A stretch of 64,000 bases of DNA from DASXYG01 sp036502625 (GTDB lineage Bacteria > Actinomycetota > Actinomycetes > Streptosporangiales > Streptosporangiaceae): assembly GCA_036502625.1 (NCBI GenBank), contig DASXYG010000130.1, positions 1-64,000 on the forward strand, read 5' to 3'. The notes under the pieces are model-generated. The model had not been told where the DNA came from. It searched no databases and saw only the letters and a program-made list of their open reading frames with translations. This document shows positions 28,501 to 37,537 of the stretch, in pieces (position 1 is the first letter of the stretch; the number at the start of each line of letters is the position of its first letter). A program made the translations under genes and the position numbers.

Positions 28501-28953
28501 CAGGACATGACCGACGCGGAGAAGCTGTCGCGCCCGGCGTTCGAGGACGAGCACGCCGGCGTCGAGCTGGCCCCGGACGGCACCGCGCTGGCGTCGTTCC
28601 GCGCCGTACGCCGCAGCGCGCGGTACGAGGAGATCGTCATCGACTCGGTCGGCCGCCAGGCGAGCAGCCTCGCGACCTTCAACTCCACGCTGTTCAGCCA
28701 CTTCCTGGCCGGCGCGAGCGTGGCGCGGTCGCCGCTGGCGCAGGCGGAGCGGTCGCTGCGGCAGCCGTTCGCCGACACGATCACCGTGCCCGGCGACTCC
28801 TACGTCGTGGCCAGCACCCGCGACAACAGCGCCGACGGCCCCGTGTTCACCAGCGAGGCCCAGGCCCAGGCGCATCTGGCGACGCTGCTCGCCGCCGACC
28901 CCAACAGCGTGGACGCGCTGCACGTCATTCCGGCCATGGAGGTGGCGGCGTGA
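25537..28953 (+). CDS. Large beta-rich protein resembling DUF6603 (function unknown)
   Basis: 1138 residues. The first 240 are mainly helical (LAVELAGVLGSVTNRFGDDGA, EVDALVADFPAKVADLLIADV). From about 250 to 880 the sequence is a long run of alternating hydrophobic strands with Gly/Pro/Asp turns (GFGFKLIGVGGIVGLNRGMRL, LGVLQVALPAEDEAILLLQV, SASISFFFFSIGVDFDIS), resembling DUF6603 as I remember it. The C-terminal 250 residues are mixed and include FQDMTDAEKLSRPAFEDEH. There is no signal peptide and no helical membrane segment; the amphipathic strand pattern could suit lipid contact, a beta-barrel or a beta-solenoid. The ATG overlaps the protease stop by eight bases, with AAGGAG ten bases upstream. 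Its stop overlaps the next GTG start. Confidence 0.7.
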   Translation: MPDAAGSIERLAVELAGVLGSVTNRFGDDGALDTFDELGVHFPDEFLTQPQISAARQTVFTVGAELEPLTATLVTAIEGGDDTGTLAASVALLAQCGRVVAAIPQLGDALEANATTLPGITKVEVDALVADFPAKVADLLIADVLRLSTPAAAVLEVFGVLERTFDPGDPDDPARPPFEAVSVHLDRLVPAITDPVRHLQGLYGWGGASFDAGKLLGVLESAMAALGLPVMFTPATGTTPPSLQFFAFDLTPTADGKGLKLGVVLSGNSVAAFDFPLSPPTWSAHVALTGSLPADTGGEIRPPFDITLTPPSGTLTGGATVGVTAQPPQPFMLLGEAGGSRLEFASARLDAGVTMAFDTGTGTATAGPVADGEITGGKLVVDSSGGDGFIATLLSGIHFETDFGVGFTFAPDTGLHFHGSGALEIQIPVHVELGPIEVQAVYLRAGLQDATVPVELSAGFSANLGVLQASVDRLGLLATLSFPDGGGNLGPADLAFGFKPPNGVGLAVNAAVLTGGGFLDIDTAAGEYSGALELELLDFLSIKAIGLITTRMPDGTQGFSMLMVLTAEFPGGLQLGFGFKLIGVGGIVGLNRGMRLDAIAEGVRTGAIESVMFPQDVIANAPRIISDLKAFFPPEDGIFLIGPMAKLGWGTPTLVSASVGVIIEVPGNIALLGVLQVALPAEDEAILLLQVNFAGAIEFDKQRIWFFASLYHSRVLTITIEGEMGLLIAYGDQPDFVISVGGFHPAFTPPPLPFPVPKRIAINLLNTSAARIGVDGYFAVTSNTVQFGAHAEMFFGFSALSLEGHLGFDALFQFSPFQFVIAVHADVSLKAFGVGVFTVTLDGTLSGPAPWEIKGSASISFFFFSIGVDFDISWGEARDTTLPPVDVLPLLSGELAKAESWRTRNPAGGAPLVSLRRLAEGESDFVLHPLGTLFVQQRAVPLDITVDKVGGDRAADVNRVALDIDDTGGGSGLVKVSDAQDEFALAQFQDMTDAEKLSRPAFEDEHAGVELAPDGTALASFRAVRRSARYEEIVIDSVGRQASSLATFNSTLFSHFLAGASVARSPLAQAERSLRQPFADTITVPGDSYVVASTRDNSADGPVFTSEAQAQAHLATLLAADPNSVDALHVIPAMEVAA

Positions 28954-31900
28954 GTACCACTCCCAACGCGTACTCGTTCCTCTCCTGGCTGCGGCGCGGC
29001 CTCGCCACGAAGATCACCCAGCCGGCCGGGGCGGCGGCGCGCGCGAGCGTCAACGTCAAGCTGAAGCTCGACGGCACCGCCGTCTCCGGCGGCACCACGA
29101 TCACCGCGCCGGTCGCGCACGACGTCGCGCTGTACGGGCCCGGCGACGTGGTCGGCGTGGACCCGCGCGCCATCGTGCGCACCGACCCGCGCAACTGGAT
29201 CACCAACTTCGACCCGAACTACCTGCCGTTCGTCGAGTTCTACGACGAGGACTTCCCGTGGCGGTACAGCCCCGACGTCGTGGACCCGGCGACCGGGCGG
29301 CTGCGCCCGTGGCTGGCGCTCATCGTGCTCACCGACGACGAGTTCACCGACACCGGCACGCTCCCCGGGCGCCCGCTGCCGCAGATCGCGGTCGACGACC
29401 TGGGCGCGCTGCCGCCGCCGGACCAGACGGGCGCGTGGGCGCACGTCCACGTCAACCGCACCGTCACCGCGTCCGACACGGAGACCGTGTCCGACGACAT
29501 GGCGGCGGTGCTGCCGCGGCTGTCGGCGGTCATCGCGGAGAACCCCGACCTCGCCTGCTCCCGGCTGATGTGCCCGCGCCGCCTGGACCCGGAGCAGGGC
29601 TACCACGCGTTCCTCGTGCCGGCGTTCGAGACGGGCCGGCTCGCCGGGCTCGGCCAGGACCCGGCGGGCGCGCCGGGCGCGATCCAGACGAGCTGGGCGG
29701 ACTACCCGAACCGGCCCGAGTCCGGTTCGATGCCGTACTACTACCGCTGGGAGTTCCGTACGGCGAGCCTCGGCGACTTCGAGTTCCTGGTGCGGCTGCT
29801 GAAGCCGCGCACGGTCGGCGCGCGCGTCGGCAACCGGGACATGGACGTGCGGCACCCCGGCGCCGGGCTGCCCGGCATCACCGACGCGCAACTCGGCGGC
29901 GTGCTGCGGCTCGGCGGCGCGCTGAAGGTGCCGGACTCCGCGCTGTCGCAGGAGGAGCTCGACGAGGCCGCCACGTACGAGAACTGGGACCAGCCGTTCC
30001 CGCATCCGTTCCAGCGGGCGCTGGCCGCGCTGATCAACCTGAGCGACGACTACACCGTGGCCGGCGTGGTCACCGCGCACCAGGCGCTGACGGCCGTGGC
30101 CCGCAGCTTCGCCGAGACGCACACGGTCACCGACGACGACCTCGACCCGCTGGTCACGCCGCCGCTGTACGGGCGGTGGCACGCGCTGGTCGACCGGCTG
30201 CTGACCAACGCCGACGGCACACCGGCCCCGCATACGGACAACTGGGTGCACGAGCTGAACCTGGACCCGCGCTTCCGCGTGCCGGCCAGCACCGGCGGCC
30301 GGGTCGTCCGCGACCACCAAGAGGAGTACATGCAGGCGGCGTGGGACCAGCTCGGCGACGTGCTGGACGCCAACAGGCGCATCCGCGCGGCGCAGTTCGC
30401 CCGCGAGGTCGCGTACTCCTTCCACGCCAACCACCTGACGCCGCTGCTCGACACCGCGTCCGGCCAGATGCTCACGGTGTGCGCGCCGCTGCAGGGCCGG
30501 GTGATCCCGGACGACGACGAGATCCGCGCCGCCATCGCCGCCCGTACCGCGACCGGCGGTACGCCCGCGCGTCCGGAGACGATCGCCGCGACGATCGCCG
30601 ACAGCCTCATCGCCACGACCCCGCTGTCCCCGGCGATGCGCCGCGCGGCGCGGCCGGGCTCGAAGCTGATGCGCGCCCTGCCGTTCGCGCCGCCGCCCAC
30701 CACCCCCACCCCCGAGGGCGCCACCGGCGGGACGGGCTCCGACGGCACCGGCTCCGGCGGGTCGCCGCCGCCGCGCCGCACCGACCTCCTCACCCGGATG
30801 AACGCGGGCCAGGTCACCGCGGCGCCGCCGAAGACCGCGCCGCCGGGCGTGGTCACCGTCGACGACCTGGAAACGGAGCTGTCCGGCCCGGTGATCGGGG
30901 TGCGGGACGCCCGCGAGGGCGCGTCCGTGCCCGACCCCGTGCCGAACCCGGTGCCGGGCCTGGACACGAGCGCCGACTTCGTGATCTCGCTGCCCGGCGA
31001 CGGCGTCCACCCGACCGCCGGCGGCCCCGACAGCCCGGAGGCCGTCCGGTTCAAGACCGCGCTGAACGACGCGTACGGCACGTTCAACGCCGCCGACCGC
31101 GAGGGCGCCGTGACGCCGCGCGCGGCCCTGCCGTTCGGCGCGATCGCCGAGGCCACGATCGACGGCCTGCACCCCGACACGACGGTGCCGCGCCGCGCGC
31201 TCGGCGGCATCGCGATCCCCGGCCGCTTCCTGCCGCCGCCCCCGGGCGACGGCGGCGGCGACGGCGGCCCGATCCTCCAGCTCCGCCCGACCATCGCCGC
31301 GGTGCTGGAGGACCCGCTGACCGAGGTCATGGCGTATCCGGTGATCGACGTCCCGATGTTCAAACCGCTGGTCGACATGTCGTCGGAGCTGTTCTGCCCG
31401 AACGTCAACCAGGTGCCGCCGAACAGCGTCACGCTGCTGGAGACCAACCCGCGGTTCATCGAGTCGTACATGGTCGGCCTCAACCACGAGTTCGCCCGCG
31501 AGCTGCTGTGGCGGGAGTACCCGACCGACCAGCGCGGCAGCGTGTTCCGGCAGTTCTGGGACCCGCGCATGGTGCTCGGCCTGCCGTCCGAGACCGACGA
31601 CCAGCGCAAGGAGCGGCTGCGCGACATCCAGAAGATCCACCTGTGGCCGGCGGGCTCCGGGCTCGGCAAGCACAACAACCGGGGCCCGTCCGTCGAGGAC
31701 CTGGTGCTGGTGATCCGCGGGGAGCTGCTGAAGAAGTACCCGACCGCGGTCATCTACGCGCACCGCGCCGACTGGCGGCGCCACCCCGACGGCACGATCG
31801 ACCCCGCGCAGGAGCGCCTGCTGGTGCCGCTCACCCCCGCCGAGGAGGCGGACCCGCCCCACGCCAAGGTACGGATGCCGCTGTACGACGCGAAGATCGA

Positions 31901-32324
31901 GCCGGACGTGTACTTCTTCGGCTTCGACCTGACCGAGGAGGACGCGCGCGGCGGCACCGGGGCGCCCGGCGACGAGGACCCCGGCTGGTTCTTCGTGATC
32001 AAGGAACGCCCCGGCGACCCCCGGTTCGGCCTCGACATCGAGCGCGACGGGCCGCTCGAGGTGTGGAACGACCTGTCCTGGCCGGACGTCACGCCGGCCG
32101 CGAACGGCACCCGTCCGCTGTACATCCGGCTGGACGCCACCACCCCCGGCCTCACGCTGACGGCGCCCACCGATCCGGCCGACGTGGAGAAGGCCGACCA
32201 GTACGCCGAGGACCGGGCGCTGACGTACGGCGCGGCGATCAACAGCGCCGACCTGGCGTACGTCCTCTACCAGGCGCCCGTGCTGGTCGCCGTGCACGCG
32301 AGGGAGATGCTCGGGAATGGCTGA
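28950..32324 (+). CDS. Large conserved protein of unknown function (1124 residues)
   Basis: I cannot assign a function. The protein has two halves joined by a Pro/Gly/Ser-rich linker near residues 578-612 (PPPTTPTPEGATGGTGSDG). The N-terminal half contains NWITNFDPNYLPFVEFYDEDFPWRY and RLRPWLALIVLTDDEF, split by a short loop. The C-terminal half contains FIESYMVGLNHEFARELLWRE, then YPTDQRGSVFRQFWD and KIHLWPAGSGLGKHNNRG. From memory, similar NHE-ARELLWR and PTDQRG blocks occur in large uncharacterised proteins of varied bacteria. No signal peptide or membrane helix is seen. The GTG start at 28950 overlaps the previous stop (GTGA) and has GGAGG six bases upstream, which decides the start. Its end overlaps the next gene by eight bases. 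Confidence 0.75.
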   Translation: MSTTPNAYSFLSWLRRGLATKITQPAGAAARASVNVKLKLDGTAVSGGTTITAPVAHDVALYGPGDVVGVDPRAIVRTDPRNWITNFDPNYLPFVEFYDEDFPWRYSPDVVDPATGRLRPWLALIVLTDDEFTDTGTLPGRPLPQIAVDDLGALPPPDQTGAWAHVHVNRTVTASDTETVSDDMAAVLPRLSAVIAENPDLACSRLMCPRRLDPEQGYHAFLVPAFETGRLAGLGQDPAGAPGAIQTSWADYPNRPESGSMPYYYRWEFRTASLGDFEFLVRLLKPRTVGARVGNRDMDVRHPGAGLPGITDAQLGGVLRLGGALKVPDSALSQEELDEAATYENWDQPFPHPFQRALAALINLSDDYTVAGVVTAHQALTAVARSFAETHTVTDDDLDPLVTPPLYGRWHALVDRLLTNADGTPAPHTDNWVHELNLDPRFRVPASTGGRVVRDHQEEYMQAAWDQLGDVLDANRRIRAAQFAREVAYSFHANHLTPLLDTASGQMLTVCAPLQGRVIPDDDEIRAAIAARTATGGTPARPETIAATIADSLIATTPLSPAMRRAARPGSKLMRALPFAPPPTTPTPEGATGGTGSDGTGSGGSPPPRRTDLLTRMNAGQVTAAPPKTAPPGVVTVDDLETELSGPVIGVRDAREGASVPDPVPNPVPGLDTSADFVISLPGDGVHPTAGGPDSPEAVRFKTALNDAYGTFNAADREGAVTPRAALPFGAIAEATIDGLHPDTTVPRRALGGIAIPGRFLPPPPGDGGGDGGPILQLRPTIAAVLEDPLTEVMAYPVIDVPMFKPLVDMSSELFCPNVNQVPPNSVTLLETNPRFIESYMVGLNHEFARELLWREYPTDQRGSVFRQFWDPRMVLGLPSETDDQRKERLRDIQKIHLWPAGSGLGKHNNRGPSVEDLVLVIRGELLKKYPTAVIYAHRADWRRHPDGTIDPAQERLLVPLTPAEEADPPHAKVRMPLYDAKIEPDVYFFGFDLTEEDARGGTGAPGDEDPGWFFVIKERPGDPRFGLDIERDGPLEVWNDLSWPDVTPAANGTRPLYIRLDATTPGLTLTAPTDPADVEKADQYAEDRALTYGAAINSADLAYVLYQAPVLVAVHAREMLGNG

Positions 32325-35300
32325 CACGCCCGCGCCGCTCAGCGACGCCCTGCCGGTGCTGCTCGGCCCGGTGCGCACGGAGTACCGGTTCACCGCCGCC
32401 GAGCTGCTCGTCCGGGTGTTCCCCGACGAGTGGCAGGTGGACTCCTTCGAGGAGAAGCGCACGGCGCGCGAGAGCGACCACGCCCTGACGTACTGGCGGT
32501 CGTACTGGGAGGCCGGCGGCGACCACGAGGAGCGGCTCGCCGCCTGGCGGCACCTGGCCTCGTACGTCGGCAGCGGCCGCGCCCGGCACCTGACGCGCAC
32601 CCGGAGCCCGCTCAACCCCGGCGGCGAGCCGCACCGCGCGAACCCCGGCCAGGTCATCCTGGTCGTGGCCACCGACGACCCGGTCCCGTCGGGCGACCGC
32701 GCCGCGGCGACGGTGTACTGGCGCGCGGTGTACCGCTCCGGCGGCGCGCCGGCCGGCGTGCACGCCGCCGACCAGGCGCTGAACACCGCCGTCGGGCGGA
32801 CGCACGCCGACAAGGTGCGGTCGCTGCCGCCCGCGCACCTGGACCGCGAGCCGCGCGTGGGCGACCGCGCGCACGCCGACGTCCTCGTGGCGTTCTGCGA
32901 CATGCCGAAGGTGGCCGCCGCGGACACCAAGCCGGGCACCTGGACCCAGCCGTCACGCGCGCGCCTGCTGCCGGACGCGTTCACCCTGCTGGGGTTCGCC
33001 GGCGGACAGCAGGTCCTCAACGTCGCGGGCAAGCCCGTGCCCGCCGACCTCGCCGTCGGCCCCGACCCGTCGGCGTCCGACGCCGACCAGTTCGCCTCCT
33101 CCGGCGGCTCGCTGCACGTTCCGGCGGCGCTGAAGTGGCTGGTCGACTTCGACACGGCGGTGGCGTCCGGCATGGGCTTCCGCGTGCCGCTGACCGACGC
33201 GCTGCGCGCCGGCCTGGACCGCATGGTCGTCCTCGGCGTCCGCAACCGCGACCCGGCCGTGTCGAAGAAGGACCTGGAGGCGCTGATCGGCCACCAGGCG
33301 CAGAGCCGCGCGGGATTCCGGCTGCTCGCGCAGGGCGCCCCGACGAACAACACCGGCAAGACACCGTCGGCGCTCGGCACCGGCGACGAGGAGGCCGAGG
33401 CGTTCGCCGCGCAGCTTCCCGCGGCGGCGGGCAACGGCTCCTGGCCGGCGAAGACCGACGGCCAGTGGCTGGCCGAGCTGCTCGGCATCGACCCGGCCGT
33501 CGTGGCGTCCGTGCCCGGGGCGGACGGCACCGACCAGCGCGAGGCGCGCGCCATGAACACCGCCCTGTGGCCGGCCACCTGGGGCTACCACCTCGGCACG
33601 ATGCTGAACCCGATGTTCGGCACCGCGGCCATCGACGCCACGCGCCAGTTCTTCGTCCGCTTCGTCAGCGGACGCGGCCCGGTTCCGGCGATCCGCGTGG
33701 GCAAGCAGCCGTACGGCGTGCTCGTCACGACCGCGTTCTCCCGCATGGCCTGGAAGGACACCGACACCGCCGCCGCGCACCGGCGCACGCTGAACGGCCT
33801 GCTCGCCACCGTGGCCGCGGACTGGACGACGCTGGCCGCCGAGGCGCCGCACCTCGGCGCCGACGGCGACCCGCACGGGCTGCTGCTCGGCATGCTGGGC
33901 CTGCACCCCGCGTCCGTGGAGTTCTACCAGCGGTACGCCCAGAGCGAGGAGGACTACTTCAACCGGGCGAACCTGTCCGGCGCCGGCTCGTCGGTGCTCG
34001 ACGCGCTGAACGAGCTCGGCCTCCGGCAGTCGGTCCGTACGCTGCTGACCCGCCTCGGCTACTCCGCGGACGCGCCCGATCCGGACGCGGCGTCGCGCCT
34101 GTTCACCGGCCGCCAGCACGCCATGAAGGGCCCGGTCGTCGACGACCGCCCGCTGTCGGAGTCCGACCCGGTACGCGCATACACCGACGACGGCCACAAC
34201 TATCTGCAATGGCTGGCCGCCAACGCGCGCACGGCGTTCGACACCGTACGGGTCGAGGGCGGGTTCACCGGCGGCAGGCCCCCGGCCGCGCTGCTCTACC
34301 TGCTGCTGCGGCACGCCGTGCTGAACGCGTACGCGGAGGCGGCGCTGCGGCTGTCCGCCGCCGCGCACGGCCTCACCGACGCGGCCGTGGTCGCCGCGCG
34401 GCGCGAGCCGCCGTTCATCCACATCAGCGCCCGCACGCAGGTCACCGAGAGCCGCTACGGCCGCCTGTACGCGCCGGACCCGGCGGTCACCGGCGCGCCG
34501 GACACGCTGCTCGCCGACTTCATCCCGACCGTCCTCGGGCAGCCCGGCACCCAGGACCTCGCCGACCAGCTCGACGCGATCACGACGCTCGGCACCGTGC
34601 CGACGGCGCGGCTGGAGCGCGTGCTCGCCGAGCACCTGGACGCCGCGACGTACCGGATGGACGCCTGGCGGCTCGGCCTCGCCAACGAGAGGCTGTTCGC
34701 GCTGCGCTACCCGGCGGACGGGTCGCCCCCGGTTACCGGCGTGCACATCGGCGCGTTCGGCTACCTGGAGGACGTCAGGCCGCGTACGACCCAGCCCACG
34801 CCGGTCACGCTGACCGGCGAGCTGGCGCAGGTGTTCAACCCGCCCGGCACCGCGCCGCCCGTGCACGACCCCGCCAACCAGGGCTACGTCCACGCGCCGT
34901 CGCTGCCGCAGGCCACCACGGCCGCGCTGCTGCGCACCGGCTACCTGGCGAACGCCACGGCCGACAACCCCGGGTCGCTGGCGGTGAACCTCAGCTCCGA
35001 GCGGGTGCGCACGGCGCTGGAGTTCCTCGACGGCATCCGCGCCGGGCAGTCCCTGGGCGCGCTGCTCGGCTACCGGTTCGAGCGCGGCCTGCACGACCGG
35101 CACGCCATCGCCGAGACCGACTCCTTCATCAACGCGCTGCGCCAGGCGTTCCCGCTGGTCGCGGCCAAGCTGCCGGACACGGTGCCGCCGCCGGACACGG
35201 CGATCTCCGAGATGGAGGCGAGCAACGTCGTCGACGGGCTCGCCCTCGTACGGCAGATCACCCGTACCGGACCGGCGACGTACCCGTTCGGCGTGGACGG

Positions 35301-37533
35301 CCTCCCGCACGCCGACGACGGGCAGACCGCGGCGATCAGCGCGGAGGCGCGGCGGCTCGTCGAGATCCAGGACGGCCTCGCGGACCTGGCCGTCGCCGAG
35401 GGCGTCCACCAGACGGTGCTCGGCAACCCGGAGCGGTCGGCGTCGACCATGGACGCGTTCACGAAGTCCGGGTTCCCGCCGGACCCGCAGGTCGTCCAGA
35501 CGCCGCGCACCGGGCAGCGGCTGAACCACCGGCTGACCCTGCACCTGCGCGACGGGCTGGCGCCGAAGACGTCGCCGGCGCCCGGCGTGGCCATGACGCC
35601 GCGCGGCAGCGGCGACCCGGCGGTGGACCAGTGGCTCGCCGACCTGCTGCCGCATCCGGGCGACGTGGCCGTGAAGGTCGTGTGGACCGACCCGGCGACG
35701 CTGACGCAGCACAGCCGCGTGGTCGCCCAGTCGGAGCTCGGCCTCCAGCCGATCGACCTGCTGTGGGCGCTGCGCCCGACCGACCAGGCCGCCATGACGG
35801 ACCTCGACGACCGGATCGTGGGCCGGGTGCAGCACGCGGAGAACCTGCGCGGCGACACCGAGCCGGTGATCCGCTACACCGACCGGATCAGCGGCAAGAT
35901 CTCCTTCTTCGAGCTCTCGCCGCTCGTGGACGCGCTGCGGCGGCTCGTCCTGGCGGCGCGCCCGGCCAAGCCGAGCGACTACCTCACCCCGGCCGACGGC
36001 GCCCCGCTTGACCCGCACGCCGACGACGACGTGGACCTGCCGCGCAACCGTCCGCAGGCGGTGCGCGACGCCCTGGCGTCCCTGAAGACCGCGCTCGCGG
36101 GCTTCACCCACGACCTCGGGGTGCCGCTCGCCGACCCGATGGCGCACCGGCAGGCGCTGCTGACCGGCGTGGACACGTTCCTCACCCGGTACGCCGACCT
36201 GCTCGTCACGGCGAACGGCTGCGGGCTGGTGCGCAGCGGCTGGGGCGAGCTCGTCCAGTGGCGCCGCCTGCGGTTCGGCGACGTGTTCGCGGCCGTGAAG
36301 ACGGCCGCCGACCGGATGACGGCGTCGCTGGCCGCGGCCAACGCCAAGATCGCGGCGTACGACGCGCAGCCGTCGAGCACCCCCGCCGACCAGCGGTTCG
36401 CGCCGCTCCAGCAGGCGGAGCGGCTGCTCACGACCGCGCCGACCGTGCCGCGGCCGAACACGCCGCAGCAGTTGCGCACGATCGTCGGGCAGCGGCGCAC
36501 CGCGTTCGCCAACCGGCTGGCCGCGCTGACCGCGATCGCGCACACCTCGCGGACGACGATCAGCGGGCTGCTCGCCGACGTACGGGCGCTGCTGCCGCTC
36601 ACCGCGTTCGACGCCACGGACCTGGACCTCACCCCGATCCAGGACGCCGTCGTCGCCTTCTGCACCGACCTCCAGGCCCGCGCGGGCAACCTGGCGGACG
36701 AGCTGAACAACCGCATCACGGCGGTCGACGCCGCGCTCGTGCGGTACGACGCGGCCACCGCGGGCGCCGACCGGGCCACCGCGGCCGCCGACGCGATCCG
36801 CGCCGCGCTCGGCCCCGACGCGCTGGCCACCGCCGAGTTCGGCATCGGCCGGCCGCTCGGCCAGGCGTGGCAGAAGGTGCTCCAGGCCAGTGGCCAGGGC
36901 AAGCTCACGCAGCACCTGACCCGGGACTTCCCGGTCGACGACTGGCTGCACGGCCTGGCCCGCGTACGCCCGCGGATGGCGCTGTGGGAGCGGATCACGC
37001 TGCTCGCCGGCGCCGTCGGCCAGGACGAGCCCGACCTGGTCCCGATCCAGCTCCCGTACACCGCGGGCGACCCGTGGCCCGGCCTGGAGATCCCGTCCAC
37101 GTTCGCGTTCACCGGCGACCGGCTGCTGCTCACGACCCACTACGCGGGCACGTTCGACCCCGGCGACCGGCAGTGCGCGCTGCTGCTCGACGAGTGGACG
37201 GAGACGATCCCGCAGACGCGGGCCACCACGGCGATCGCGGCCAACCACGACCGTCCCGGTTCGCAGCCGCCGCAGTCGATGCTGCTGGTCGCGCCGCCCG
37301 CCCGGACGGGGGCGTGGAAGTTCGACGACCTCGTCGCCGCCGTCGCGGAGACGCTCGCGATGTCCAGGACGCGGATCGTCGAGCCGGGCCAGATCGACGC
37401 CACGGCGTACGCGCAGTTGCTCCCGGCGACCGTGCTGTCGTCCGCGCCGCGGCCCATCACGATCGCCACCGACCTGTCGGCGAACAACGACCTGCCGCTG
37501 TCCGGCGGCCCGTTCCGACCCGCGAGGGGCTGA
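32317..37533 (+). CDS. Very large conserved protein of unknown function (1738 residues)
   Basis: I do not recognise a known family. The N-terminal part (ALPVLLGPVRTEYRFTAAEL, VRVFPDEWQVDSFEE) is followed near residues 405-480 by TWGYHLGTMLNPMFG and AIRVGKQPYGVLVTTAFSRM. A middle region contains HIGAFGYLEDVRPRTTQPTP. Residues of about 1300-1530 are alanine-rich and helical, likely coiled coil (AAVKTAADRMTASLAAANAK, NLADELNNRITAVDAALVRY). The tail has FDDLVAAVAETLAMSRTRIV. The size and mix of globular and coiled segments suggest a scaffold or machine component, but that is inference. The ATG overlaps the upstream stop by eight bases. Four bases separate its stop from the last gene of the cluster. 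No signal peptide. Confidence 0.75.
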   Translation: MADTPAPLSDALPVLLGPVRTEYRFTAAELLVRVFPDEWQVDSFEEKRTARESDHALTYWRSYWEAGGDHEERLAAWRHLASYVGSGRARHLTRTRSPLNPGGEPHRANPGQVILVVATDDPVPSGDRAAATVYWRAVYRSGGAPAGVHAADQALNTAVGRTHADKVRSLPPAHLDREPRVGDRAHADVLVAFCDMPKVAAADTKPGTWTQPSRARLLPDAFTLLGFAGGQQVLNVAGKPVPADLAVGPDPSASDADQFASSGGSLHVPAALKWLVDFDTAVASGMGFRVPLTDALRAGLDRMVVLGVRNRDPAVSKKDLEALIGHQAQSRAGFRLLAQGAPTNNTGKTPSALGTGDEEAEAFAAQLPAAAGNGSWPAKTDGQWLAELLGIDPAVVASVPGADGTDQREARAMNTALWPATWGYHLGTMLNPMFGTAAIDATRQFFVRFVSGRGPVPAIRVGKQPYGVLVTTAFSRMAWKDTDTAAAHRRTLNGLLATVAADWTTLAAEAPHLGADGDPHGLLLGMLGLHPASVEFYQRYAQSEEDYFNRANLSGAGSSVLDALNELGLRQSVRTLLTRLGYSADAPDPDAASRLFTGRQHAMKGPVVDDRPLSESDPVRAYTDDGHNYLQWLAANARTAFDTVRVEGGFTGGRPPAALLYLLLRHAVLNAYAEAALRLSAAAHGLTDAAVVAARREPPFIHISARTQVTESRYGRLYAPDPAVTGAPDTLLADFIPTVLGQPGTQDLADQLDAITTLGTVPTARLERVLAEHLDAATYRMDAWRLGLANERLFALRYPADGSPPVTGVHIGAFGYLEDVRPRTTQPTPVTLTGELAQVFNPPGTAPPVHDPANQGYVHAPSLPQATTAALLRTGYLANATADNPGSLAVNLSSERVRTALEFLDGIRAGQSLGALLGYRFERGLHDRHAIAETDSFINALRQAFPLVAAKLPDTVPPPDTAISEMEASNVVDGLALVRQITRTGPATYPFGVDGLPHADDGQTAAISAEARRLVEIQDGLADLAVAEGVHQTVLGNPERSASTMDAFTKSGFPPDPQVVQTPRTGQRLNHRLTLHLRDGLAPKTSPAPGVAMTPRGSGDPAVDQWLADLLPHPGDVAVKVVWTDPATLTQHSRVVAQSELGLQPIDLLWALRPTDQAAMTDLDDRIVGRVQHAENLRGDTEPVIRYTDRISGKISFFELSPLVDALRRLVLAARPAKPSDYLTPADGAPLDPHADDDVDLPRNRPQAVRDALASLKTALAGFTHDLGVPLADPMAHRQALLTGVDTFLTRYADLLVTANGCGLVRSGWGELVQWRRLRFGDVFAAVKTAADRMTASLAAANAKIAAYDAQPSSTPADQRFAPLQQAERLLTTAPTVPRPNTPQQLRTIVGQRRTAFANRLAALTAIAHTSRTTISGLLADVRALLPLTAFDATDLDLTPIQDAVVAFCTDLQARAGNLADELNNRITAVDAALVRYDAATAGADRATAAADAIRAALGPDALATAEFGIGRPLGQAWQKVLQASGQGKLTQHLTRDFPVDDWLHGLARVRPRMALWERITLLAGAVGQDEPDLVPIQLPYTAGDPWPGLEIPSTFAFTGDRLLLTTHYAGTFDPGDRQCALLLDEWTETIPQTRATTAIAANHDRPGSQPPQSMLLVAPPARTGAWKFDDLVAAVAETLAMSRTRIVEPGQIDATAYAQLLPATVLSSAPRPITIATDLSANNDLPLSGGPFRPARG

Positions 37534-37537
37534 GGAC

